From positions 1 to 60,796 of IMG/VR virus record IMGVR_UViG_3300030450_002344: 60,796 bases of DNA, one strand, 5' to 3'. Below are positions 24,313-31,832 of this stretch, piece after piece. The position numbers were made by a program, and so were the translations under genes. Below the pieces are notes generated by a model. It did not search any database. It was not told the DNA's origin and worked only from the letters and a program-made list of their open reading frames with translations. Positions within the stretch are counted from its first letter, which is position 1, and the number at the start of each line of letters is the position of its first letter. The DNA comes from a virus.

Positions 24313-25173
24313 CTACCCCCTTACGCCTCTCTTCCTGTAACGCATAGGTCTAGCTCTATTCCTCATTGGCTTGGCAGGTCGCTTAGATCTCATACGATGC
24401 TCACGTATCCACGGTCGTAGAGAATCCATAATCTCTCGCATGACTGTAATGTTTCCACCTATATCAGAAGAAGGCGCATCAACAATACGCATACGGTTTA
24501 GATAGGCAATGGCAATATCCCGGACACCATCAAAGAATATCTCTTTCTCAACTATGTTAACGAAAGAAAGAAGAGACGATGTACCATGTGCGGCAGCAGC
24601 AGTATCCATTTTTGCTCTAGCTACTGTCAATGTTTCAGGAGAAGCAGTACGGGTAATAGCACTATACGACATTACCTCATTATCAATTTTTAAGTACCCT
24701 GTAGCGGGCCAATCAATAGTATTAGTACTAGACGAAATAGGAATAGAGGTCACTGAATCATTAATAGTTGCATTCATCGTCAAGTCAGAGGGGAACGGAG
24801 TAGGGTGACGCTCATACCATACGTGTATAGTGGCGCTCGCCGTATGACTCTCTAGGAAGTATAGGTCTGTCCCTGCTATATTCTTTTCCTCATACCAGTC
24901 AGACGCAATTTGGGGTGGACTCGTAGCTGAATCCACAAAGTCTACACGGTATATATCTTTTACAGGGTCGTTGTATGTGTACTGAAATGTACCAGTTGTA
25001 AAGCTTTTAGTTGTATCTTTGTCTTCGTACCAGAAGTACTCAGATAGATAGTTAGTTGCCCTGCGTATAGCAAGGTCTATTTCTGCATCGGTATACCGAG
25101 ATGCCGTAGTAGGGTTTCTCAACTCAGTAGTAATATCCGACCTCAAATCCGCAAGGGAATGGTGTCTACTCAT
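24313..25173 (-). CDS. Head-tail adaptor-like protein (T7 gp11-like)
   Basis: A 286-residue protein starting with a helical segment (LADLRSDITTEL, then YTDAEIDLAIRRA) typical of podoviral adaptors that bind beneath the portal, followed by beta-rich insertions and a very basic C-terminal tail of Arg, Lys and Pro. Gene order adaptor then nozzle supports the call. Confidence 0.65.
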   Translation of the reverse strand: MSRHHSLADLRSDITTELRNPTTASRYTDAEIDLAIRRATNYLSEYFWYEDKDTTKSFTTGTFQYTYNDPVKDIYRVDFVDSATSPPQIASDWYEEKNIAGTDLYFLESHTASATIHVWYERHPTPFPSDLTMNATINDSVTSIPISSSTNTIDWPATGYLKIDNEVMSYSAITRTASPETLTVARAKMDTAAAAHGTSSLLSFVNIVEKEIFFDGVRDIAIAYLNRMRIVDAPSSDIGGNITVMREIMDSLRPWIREHRMRSKRPAKPMRNRARPMRYRKRGVRG

Positions 25174-25475
25174 TAACGCGCTCCTCTCCCCTGACTCTTC
25201 TCTAAGGATCTTGCAGCAATTTCAGCGCGTCTTACTAATGAATCCAATTGCTGTTGTGTATGTACTAACGACTGTTGCGATTGTTCTATCCGTCGTATTC
25301 TTTGTTCCCAATGTTCATACTCGCGGATGATAGGATGATTGAGCAAGCCTTCTATTTCAGGGGAGTTTCGCAACAATTGCTCTAGATCTTCTCTAATTTT
25401 TCTGAATTCTACGTCCAGTTCTTTTACACGCTGTCCGTACCATCCACGGGGTTTCTTATCTTTAGTATCCTCCAC
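25173..25475 (-). CDS. Small coiled-coil structural protein
   Basis: A 100-residue, almost fully helical protein with heptad patterns (Gln, Arg and Leu-rich, about residues 15-95) and basic ends. It overlaps the adaptor start by one base and the following tiny gene by 14 bases. Perhaps a tail or head completion component; unrecognised. Confidence 0.65.
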   Translation of the reverse strand: MEDTKDKKPRGWYGQRVKELDVEFRKIREDLEQLLRNSPEIEGLLNHPIIREYEHWEQRIRRIEQSQQSLVHTQQQLDSLVRRAEIAARSLEKSQGRGAR

Positions 25476-25587
25476 GTTTTGTACTCTTTCTCATAGTCTT
25501 CTTCCGATCTTTCCGTTTCCTAGCTTTCAGATACTTAGCCTTTCCAGCCTTTGTATACGCAAACTTTTTGCCATCAAGCATCGGCAT
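25462..25587 (-). CDS. Tiny, very basic protein (41 residues)
   Basis: A 41-residue protein with about half Lys and Arg. AGGAG lies eight bases before the ATG at 25587, and it fits exactly between two neighbours. Such peptides may bind DNA or act as small virion components. Function unknown. Confidence 0.65.
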   Translation of the reverse strand: MPMLDGKKFAYTKAGKAKYLKARKRKDRKKTMRKSTKRGGY

Positions 25588-25590
25588 TGA

Positions 25591-25797
25591 CTACACTCCT
25601 ATCAGTACCCATATGGCACTACTACCGGCCAATGCTGTAAGTAGGGTTCCCCCTCCTACAATACCAGCTCTCCATCTTTCCAAACTGCTAATCCTTCCGT
25701 TAGTAATTGCAGTATTCTTTTCTATTCTCCGAACGTGCTCTATCACATCTTCTAATTGTTCTTCAATTCGTGCGATAGCCTCACGCTGTGTAGACAT
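25591..25797 (-). CDS. XhlA-like membrane protein (holin-associated)
   Basis: A 68-residue protein with an N-terminal amphipathic helix (ARIEEQLEDVIEHVRRIEKN), a short linker and one C-terminal transmembrane helix (about 48-67). This is the layout of haemolysin XhlA proteins, which assist holins. It lies within the tail gene block, so a structural membrane-interacting role is also possible. Confidence 0.6.
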   Translation of the reverse strand: MSTQREAIARIEEQLEDVIEHVRRIEKNTAITNGRISSLERWRAGIVGGGTLLTALAGSSAIWVLIGV

Positions 25798-26369
25798 TAT
25801 GCTTCAACCCAACCTTTTGTGTTGTCACCTTGATAAGTGCTTTCGCTCCAGTTGTATGTCTTTCCATCATTAGGGTAGTCAACAGGAGATTCATATGTAC
25901 CTTTATCTCTATTCCAAACCCAAGAAGCATAATCAGCTACAGGGGTTATCTCTAACCAGCCCTTTGTATTATCAGATTGGTATAAGGACTCATCCCACCT
26001 AAACAACTTACCTCCTTTATTAGAGAGTGACCAATGATCAGGATCACTAAGAGGTGCTTTCCATTTTCCAGTTGACGTATCAAGAGTCCACGAGTTACAG
26101 GTATCTCCATCATCATCTACTGGTTTATTTGGGTCATAAAAAATATCATTTGTTGCATCATATTTATAACCAATATTAGCGTGTTGACCTCTTATATTAT
26201 CGTTAATGGAGGTTTGAATCCACGTAGTGTCACTGCCAAAAAGACTCTTACAAAATGCAATTCCGACTGCTTCAGATTCTTTGTTGTCTCCATCTAGACA
26301 ATCTTCATCTGCAATCTTTGCAGTTTCAATTACTATATTAGAATCATTTAGTTGTGCAAAAGTAGCCAT
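25797..26369 (-). CDS. Tail-associated protein with WIQTS and WxW repeat segments
   Basis: A 190-residue acidic, Trp- and Asp-rich protein. TWIQTSINDN followed by ANIGYKYD resembles small tail or structural proteins of marine phages, where WIQTS precedes a GYTYDE-like motif. The C-terminal half contains two similar segments ending in NTKGWLEI and NTKGWVEA, preceded by YQSD and YQGD, an internal duplication. Likely fibre-associated. Confidence 0.6.
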   Translation of the reverse strand: MATFAQLNDSNIVIETAKIADEDCLDGDNKESEAVGIAFCKSLFGSDTTWIQTSINDNIRGQHANIGYKYDATNDIFYDPNKPVDDDGDTCNSWTLDTSTGKWKAPLSDPDHWSLSNKGGKLFRWDESLYQSDNTKGWLEITPVADYASWVWNRDKGTYESPVDYPNDGKTYNWSESTYQGDNTKGWVEA

Positions 26370-27388
26370 TAAACGAATACCCTCACTATAACTTCTCCGG
26401 CTGAACCGCTTCCAGAGGTGCCTCCATAGACACCGCCTCCACCGCCGCCTGTATTTTGATTTGCTGATTTATTGTCGACCGCACCTGATCCGCCTCTCCC
26501 ACCAGCAATTCTACCACTAGCAGTTCCATTAACATCCCAATCTGTTTGAGAGTAGCCTGTGTCCCAACTGCCACTGCCGTCAGTCCTACTAGCAGCTCCA
26601 CCACTTGCATAAGATAAGTTACTGCCTTCTTTCCACTCATTATAACTACCACGTACAGTTCCGGGAGAGTATGCGCTAGTTCCAGTAGAAGGAGAAACGT
26701 CTACCTTGCCACCACCGTGTCCAGCTGTCGCCCAGTTGCCTGATTGACTTGAATTAGCACCTGCTCCACCATACTCACCTGCAGAACCGCCAGAGTATGT
26801 ACTTACACCTGATCCAGTCCACAGACCTAAGATAGCAGCACCACCTCCAGCACCACCATCTCCATCATTATACCTATTCGAAACGTCTCCGTTACCGTTA
26901 CCCGCACCACCGCCACCACCACCACTGTGGTAATCTATGCTTCCTCCGTTGATTCGACTGAAACCACCTTGTCCACCAGTAGAACCACTACCGGGAGTAC
27001 CTGCAGCACCTACAGTGACAGTATAAGTTGTTCCTGCATCAAGTGTTACCTCTTCTATTAAGCGGAATCCACCGGCTCCACCACCTCCCGGTTGTTTAGA
27101 ACCAGAGTAGGCTGCACCAGCACCGCCGCCACCAACTAATAGAATGTCTGCTAGACCTCCCTTGTCAGTTACAAATGACCCACTAGCTTGGAAAGAGTAG
27201 GCTTTGTATGTGGTTTGGTCGTGTTCAGTTCCCCCAGAAGCTCGTGTAGCGTAAGCAGGACCAGTTACAAGGCCATTTGGTCCAAACTCTGATACAGATT
27301 TGGAAGGATGCGCTCTTTGCATATCATATCTTCCTTTAAAAGAAGATATAGCCTTAGAAGGATTGAGTCTGAATTGATTTGTACTCAT
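26369..27388 (-). CDS. Glycine-rich tail fibre or adhesin
   Basis: A 339-residue protein. After an N-terminal region of about 80 residues, the rest is dominated by Gly with Ser, Ala and Asn, including several runs of four to six Gly separated by strands. This composition is typical of polyglycine adhesin tips, such as gp38-like proteins that recognise the host surface. Such proteins vary quickly between relatives. The ATG-initiated end begins ten bases after the upstream gene. Confidence 0.7.
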   Translation of the reverse strand: MSTNQFRLNPSKAISSFKGRYDMQRAHPSKSVSEFGPNGLVTGPAYATRASGGTEHDQTTYKAYSFQASGSFVTDKGGLADILLVGGGGAGAAYSGSKQPGGGGAGGFRLIEEVTLDAGTTYTVTVGAAGTPGSGSTGGQGGFSRINGGSIDYHSGGGGGGAGNGNGDVSNRYNDGDGGAGGGAAILGLWTGSGVSTYSGGSAGEYGGAGANSSQSGNWATAGHGGGKVDVSPSTGTSAYSPGTVRGSYNEWKEGSNLSYASGGAASRTDGSGSWDTGYSQTDWDVNGTASGRIAGGRGGSGAVDNKSANQNTGGGGGGVYGGTSGSGSAGEVIVRVFV

Positions 27389-27398
27389 TAACCACCTA

Positions 27399-27752
27399 TT
27401 ACATGTCTATTTTGTTCACAAATCCATAAATCATTACGACGTTTGTAGTTGCACAAAAGGCTGTAATTGCTGCACCATTTTGAAGCGGAAGTCCCGGACA
27501 AATTAAGGTAAGTCCTGCTTCTGCTGTGATAGTTTGTTCAATTAAGTTATCCGGAGAAGATGTTCCTCCGAACTCAATTGTAAGTTTTCTATCACTTGAG
27601 TCAGAATTTACAGCGTATAACCACACTTCATCAATGTCTGTTGTACCTGCTACTGCTGTATGTACTGCGGTGCCCGTACTTGAGGTAGCTGCTATTTTAA
27701 TGCCCTTACCATCTGTACTACCGCTTAATTTTGCTTTTGTTATTGTAGCCAT
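27399..27752 (-). CDS. Small beta-rich virion protein
   Basis: A 117-residue Thr/Ala/Gly-rich protein predicted to be all beta, with no charged clusters. Position among fibre genes and composition suggest a trimeric or decorating tail component. No family can be named confidently. Confidence 0.6.
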   Translation of the reverse strand: MATITKAKLSGSTDGKGIKIAATSSTGTAVHTAVAGTTDIDEVWLYAVNSDSSDRKLTIEFGGTSSPDNLIEQTITAEAGLTLICPGLPLQNGAAITAFCATTNVVMIYGFVNKIDM

Positions 27753-27762
27753 TTATTTCCTC

Positions 27763-28566
27763 CTAAGAAAATACCTGTGAATGTAAAAGAACATTTGCGT
27801 CTGGGCTACCAGTAACATTTAAGGCACCTGTAACATGTGCATCACCGAAAATATACGCATCTGCATCTTCATCTACTAGAAATCTTGTAACATCTGCACT
27901 ACCAACACGAGCACGTACAGAGAATACGTTTCCATCCGCTGTAATATCTGCTAATGCGTTAGAGCCATTGTGCTCTGCTACATAAATATCAACAAGACCT
28001 ACACCAGATGTAGTCTTAGTTGTCATAGCAGTACCACCAATAGAATGTATTTGGGTTACTTGGTCTTCTGCAGCGTCCTCTGCCATAGATGTTATTTTTA
28101 ATCCACCTAATGTAGCAGAAGATTTTTGGAAAGCTGCGTAGGTGTCTGTTTCACCACCTGTAGTATACCCGTGTGCAATATCACTTGACTTAAATGCAAG
28201 TACTTCATTGTCATTTGCACCTTGGTTAATTGTTACACCGAGCGTCATACTACCGTTAGCAGATTCATTCACGTAGAGGGTGGAAGCAAATGTTCCCCCA
28301 GTTACAGTAACTACACCTGCGTTTGTAATCGTTGCGTTACCAGATAATGTCTGCCATTCACTTGTTCCCGCTGACGAGCCACCAATAAGCACTTTGGCGC
28401 TAGTAGGAGTACTTGCAGTAATACCTACTTTAGCTTGTGTTGCTTTAATCGCAGCGTTCTGGTTATTTTGGTGAGCAGCAGCAACGGTATCTACGTTATC
28501 CGCAAGGTTCTCATTAAGGTTAGTATTATCATCTAACGCAGCGGGATAAGCTGTCGTTCCTGCCAT
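27763..28566 (-). CDS. Tail fibre-like protein
   Basis: A 267-residue protein. The N-terminal ~75 residues are helical and Asn/Ala-rich (DTVAAAHQNNQNAAIKATQ), common at the base of phage fibres. The remainder is repetitive beta structure. It is followed by two further tail genes in the same operon. Confidence 0.65.
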   Translation of the reverse strand: MAGTTAYPAALDDNTNLNENLADNVDTVAAAHQNNQNAAIKATQAKVGITASTPTSAKVLIGGSSAGTSEWQTLSGNATITNAGVVTVTGGTFASTLYVNESANGSMTLGVTINQGANDNEVLAFKSSDIAHGYTTGGETDTYAAFQKSSATLGGLKITSMAEDAAEDQVTQIHSIGGTAMTTKTTSGVGLVDIYVAEHNGSNALADITADGNVFSVRARVGSADVTRFLVDEDADAYIFGDAHVTGALNVTGSPDANVLLHSQVFS

Positions 28567-28576
28567 TCCCTCTCCT

Positions 28577-28741
28577 CTAGGCTAATCGCCTTCTTCTTAT
28601 TCTTCTGTATATATTCTGAATCTCTACAGCAGAGTATTTAAACTTAGCATATAAGTTATCGCTTCCACCGTATTGTTCTTGACTACCAGTGTTACCAGCA
28701 GCAATACCTACGTTACCTGCGCCTGTTGTAAGATCCGGCAT
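28577..28741 (-). CDS. Small protein with Gly-rich N-terminus and Arg-rich C-terminus (54 residues)
   Basis: ATG at 28741 overlaps the stop of the preceding gene by one base (TAATG) and the frame stops at 28579-28577. The first half is Gly/Asn-rich and the end is RRIRRRRLA. Perhaps a small capsid or tail peptide. Missing it would leave a 170-base hole in an otherwise gap-free operon. Confidence 0.65.
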   Translation of the reverse strand: MPDLTTGAGNVGIAAGNTGSQEQYGGSDNLYAKFKYSAVEIQNIYRRIRRRRLA

Positions 28742-29211
28742 TATACTCTAAACGTCCCTGTTACTGAAAAAGTAAATGAAGCGTTATCCGTGCTAACATC
28801 TGTCACTGTCCACTTCACACGGAGTGCATCACCCCATGCAAGGTCAGCAACTGAACCAGCTGTCAACGCACCATCATTAATTGTTCCAGACGTTTCACCG
28901 CCTGTAGCACCGGGGTACACATCAGCACGATATTTCTTTGCACCCCCATTACCTAAGACTTCTGCAAAGGATACAATATCCATCCAGTCACCATTAGGCA
29001 TCTCTCGCTGAATAAATACAGCAAGTTTGTCACCTGCTTCTGTGGCCGCTACTGAAACATCAAGCATGAAATAAGCACTCGTATATGGAGCAAGTCCTCT
29101 CACAGTTGTTGTATCGCTTGCCGTTCGTGCAGCGGATGCCACTAAAGTTAAGTTGTCCATATAGGGCATAGAATTTTGTAAATTGTGCCCATGAGATACT
29201 CCACCTGACAT
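28741..29211 (-). CDS. Beta-rich virion protein
   Basis: A 156-residue Thr/Ala/Asp-rich protein predicted to fold as a beta sandwich. It follows a 6-bp GC hairpin that separates it from the 141-residue protein. Possibly a head fibre, decoration or tail-completion protein; unassigned. Confidence 0.6.
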   Translation of the reverse strand: MSGGVSHGHNLQNSMPYMDNLTLVASAARTASDTTTVRGLAPYTSAYFMLDVSVAATEAGDKLAVFIQREMPNGDWMDIVSFAEVLGNGGAKKYRADVYPGATGGETSGTINDGALTAGSVADLAWGDALRVKWTVTDVSTDNASFTFSVTGTFRV

Positions 29212-29234
29212 TTTTCACTTCCTTTATAGTAGCA

Positions 29235-29254
29235 GGGGGGAACTTAATCCCCCC
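29235..29254 (-). promoter_or_regulatory. Intercistronic GC hairpin downstream of the capsid genes
   Basis: Six G (29254-29249 on the minus strand) pair with six C (29240-29235) around an eight-base loop. No T tract follows, so it is more likely an RNA stabiliser or attenuator of the abundant capsid message than a terminator. Confidence 0.5.
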
Positions 29255-29266
29255 TAACTAACTATA

Positions 29267-29692
29267 CTAAACTCTCATATGAAAGATCATCGTTGTATCA
29301 ACAGCGTGAGTCCCGTGTGAGGACTGCACATCGACTTGAACTACGTCACCCTTTGTGAAATAAGTTTCATCAGAGGCTGCAATAGCCGTGCCAAAAGCAC
29401 CATCCACTCCAGCTGCCAATGTCAGCGTAGAGTATGAAGATGTTGTAGCATTAGTAAGTCGTATTACTGTATCAGTGCCGCCATCTTGGACACCAACGTA
29501 CCAGTCATACATATCTATATATCCCGAAGCAGGAGCAGAGAAAGCAGCAACAACACCAGTGGTGAGGTCACTATAGCCTTCATCTTCTGCCAAGTTTCCG
29601 GGAATGTGTACTGTTATCGGTAATCGAAAGTGATCGTCAACCTTGGGCATAGTGTGACCAAAGAACCGATATGATTCTGCAGTGTTACCCAT
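29267..29692 (-). CDS. Possible capsid decoration protein
   Basis: A 141-residue beta-rich protein encoded directly downstream of the major capsid gene, the usual place of decoration or head-stabilisation proteins. Composition is Asp, Thr, Val and Gly-rich. No family-specific motif is visible, so the role is inferred from position. Confidence 0.5.
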   Translation of the reverse strand: MGNTAESYRFFGHTMPKVDDHFRLPITVHIPGNLAEDEGYSDLTTGVVAAFSAPASGYIDMYDWYVGVQDGGTDTVIRLTNATTSSYSTLTLAAGVDGAFGTAIAASDETYFTKGDVVQVDVQSSHGTHAVDTTMIFHMRV

Positions 29693-29709
29693 TTATATCA
29701 CCTCCCCCT

Positions 29710-30942
29710 TTAACTTAGTGTTGTACTCAACGAGTGAATCCAGCCGTGGGCCTTAGTCGCGTTTCGTACTTCCATTGTGTACTCACCAGTGATTGTAGCA
29801 ATCTGTCGGTCGCCGTCAACTGGAACTGGTGTAGTGAAGAATGAACGGTCATTGCCGTTACCCTTAAGTGCACCAATACCTAGGTATTCTTTCTGAACGA
29901 TAATCAAGTCAGCTGGCTTAACGTATCGGTCAAGAACAATGTCTAGGTTACCAAACTCAGACTCGTAAGTACCAACGATAACACCGAGTGCGTTCTCATT
30001 TCGGTCAGTCCGTACATACGGGCTAGCGAAAGAAGAGAGAACTCGCTTCTGTGTTGCGTTTACTAGGATAGTATCTGGATTACCACCATCATCCCAGATG
30101 TCTTGCAGACAATCTACAAGAAGTTTCTCAGTCAATTTGGCTGAAGAAGCATCCTGCAAGTTTGCAGTGGCATCGTTACGGATGTAGGAGAACAGTCCAC
30201 CCATTCGTCTTACGTTTGTCAAGTCAGTGTTATCGGATGGCAAGCTGTTTGCCAAACCATAGTGAGCAGCTCTTTCGAGCTTAATTACAACCTCTTGGAA
30301 CTTCTTAGCGAATTCTCGGTCGAACTCGTTTGTTATACCAAACTTCTCAGTTGCCTCGGAAGTACCAGAAACTGATACTGCGTCGTGGAAAATCTGAGTG
30401 TAGTTTGATGCAGAAGTTAGGTCAGTTGATGAGTAAACGGTCGTGAATGCTGCACCGTCAAATCGTAGACTACCAAGGTTATATACTACATCACCAACAG
30501 CGTTAGCTGCTAGTGAGGCTGAACCATCAGCCTGAACGATGGTGAAAGCACCACCGGATGTATTTACGGCTGAAATTTCACCGTAAGTACCATTTAATTC
30601 AACAAGGTCACCAATGTTAAAGTAGTTGATGGCAGTAGTGCCAACTGTTACTGTAGTATATGGTGAACCTGAGTCAGCACCTGTTAGGGTTGCTTTGGAA
30701 GGGATTAATTCATCACTCTGCCATGTGTGTGTTGGGTTAATACAAGGGAATGCTAGTGAATCAGCACCTGCTACTGCAGTTCCTGCTTCTGATCCCATGC
30801 CCAACATGGAGAGTAGTGGAATATCCCTAGGGTCGATTGCGTCAATAAAGTCCGAAACGTTCTGCTTCTGAGTATAGGCACTATCAAATATAGTCCTCAT
30901 ACCACCAGCAGCACCGTCATCGGCTCTGTTTACTGCTACCAT
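29710..30942 (-). CDS. Major capsid protein (DUF5309/SU10-like HK97 fold)
   Basis: A 410-residue protein. The N-terminus (FIDAIDPRDIPLLSMLG) and later blocks (NPDTILVNATQKRVLSSF, GTYESEFGNLDIVLDRY) match the DUF5309/SU10-type capsid group. Residues of about 95-160 form a beta-rich insertion within the HK97 fold. The scaffold gene lies immediately upstream and the small beta protein downstream, the standard head module order. Confidence 0.85.
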   Translation of the reverse strand: MVAVNRADDGAAGGMRTIFDSAYTQKQNVSDFIDAIDPRDIPLLSMLGMGSEAGTAVAGADSLAFPCINPTHTWQSDELIPSKATLTGADSGSPYTTVTVGTTAINYFNIGDLVELNGTYGEISAVNTSGGAFTIVQADGSASLAANAVGDVVYNLGSLRFDGAAFTTVYSSTDLTSASNYTQIFHDAVSVSGTSEATEKFGITNEFDREFAKKFQEVVIKLERAAHYGLANSLPSDNTDLTNVRRMGGLFSYIRNDATANLQDASSAKLTEKLLVDCLQDIWDDGGNPDTILVNATQKRVLSSFASPYVRTDRNENALGVIVGTYESEFGNLDIVLDRYVKPADLIIVQKEYLGIGALKGNGNDRSFFTTPVPVDGDRQIATITGEYTMEVRNATKAHGWIHSLSTTLS

Positions 30943-30966
30943 TTAGGTATTCCTCCAAATTTTATA

Positions 30967-31779
30967 TTATTGGAGTCCGTGTTGTCTCTTGTAAGAGATT
31001 ATTTCCCCTTGAAGCGCAACAGCCATTGCGAGTTTCTTTCCCTTTCGGGCGGTTTCGTATCTTTCCTCCAGCTCAATTAGCCCTGCGTGGGCACTATCAG
31101 TGCCGTCGCGCCTACTCGTTGAGGCAGTTTCAGATCCTCGCGAAGTTCCCGGTGTACGGGAAGCCTCTTCTTGTGCGGGTACTTCTGCATCTCTACTGGG
31201 TTTGACTGCGGCTAGTAACTCTTCTTTCAAAGCGTTCATCCTATCATCAAGTTTAGATTCTTGTGCTTTTGCACTTAAATCTCCAGCCATACGCCACACT
31301 TCTTGTGGTGTCGATGCAGATTGTAACGCACTTGGGTCAACATCAGGAAACGAGCCTACCGCTTGCTGAATAGCCTGTGTAAGAATACGTTGGCGGTTAG
31401 CCGATTGTTCCCTACGCTCTTGTTCAGCTTGTTGTATAGCTTGCTCACGTTGTTGTCTCTCTTCAAGAACCAATTTGGCTCCGTCTGCGTCGTCGGCTTC
31501 AATCAAGCGTTGTTCAAGAGTGTTGATAGCAACATCTTTAGTTTTAATTTGCTCGTCATAATAGGTTTGTAAACCTTGGTACCACTCTTGGTACTTACCT
31601 TCAAGGTCACGTTCTTGTTCCCCCATTTTACGAGCCATATCACCGACTCTTGAGTTCAAGTCTTTTTTCTCAGCCTCTAATTCTGCGATTTTGGCTTGCA
31701 TCTCATCTGATGACAGATTGGGATTATCGGGGAGTGAGTCAGCAGACTGCTCCATAATATCCTCTGTTTCGTTTGACAT
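30967..31779 (-). CDS. Scaffolding protein
   Basis: A 270-residue, highly charged, Glu/Gln-rich protein predicted as long coiled coils (about residues 25-140) with a disordered Ser/Thr/Arg linker and a basic C-terminal helix. This composition and its position before the capsid gene are typical of scaffold proteins. It is preceded by its own promoter. Confidence 0.8.
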   Translation of the reverse strand: MSNETEDIMEQSADSLPDNPNLSSDEMQAKIAELEAEKKDLNSRVGDMARKMGEQERDLEGKYQEWYQGLQTYYDEQIKTKDVAINTLEQRLIEADDADGAKLVLEERQQREQAIQQAEQERREQSANRQRILTQAIQQAVGSFPDVDPSALQSASTPQEVWRMAGDLSAKAQESKLDDRMNALKEELLAAVKPSRDAEVPAQEEASRTPGTSRGSETASTSRRDGTDSAHAGLIELEERYETARKGKKLAMAVALQGEIISYKRQHGLQ

Positions 31780-31800
31780 ACTAATCCTCCATTCTTATTT

Positions 31801-31829
31801 ATTATAACACTTTTGTCAAGGTTTGACAA
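31801..31829 (-). promoter_or_regulatory. Minus-strand promoter for scaffold and capsid genes
   Basis: On the minus strand TTGTCA (31829-31824), a 17-base spacer and TATAAT (31806-31801) with TGT before it (extended -10). It lies in the 53-base gap between the giant gene and the scaffold, allowing high capsid expression independent of the 11-kb gene upstream. Confidence 0.8.
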
Positions 31830-31832
31830 GTG

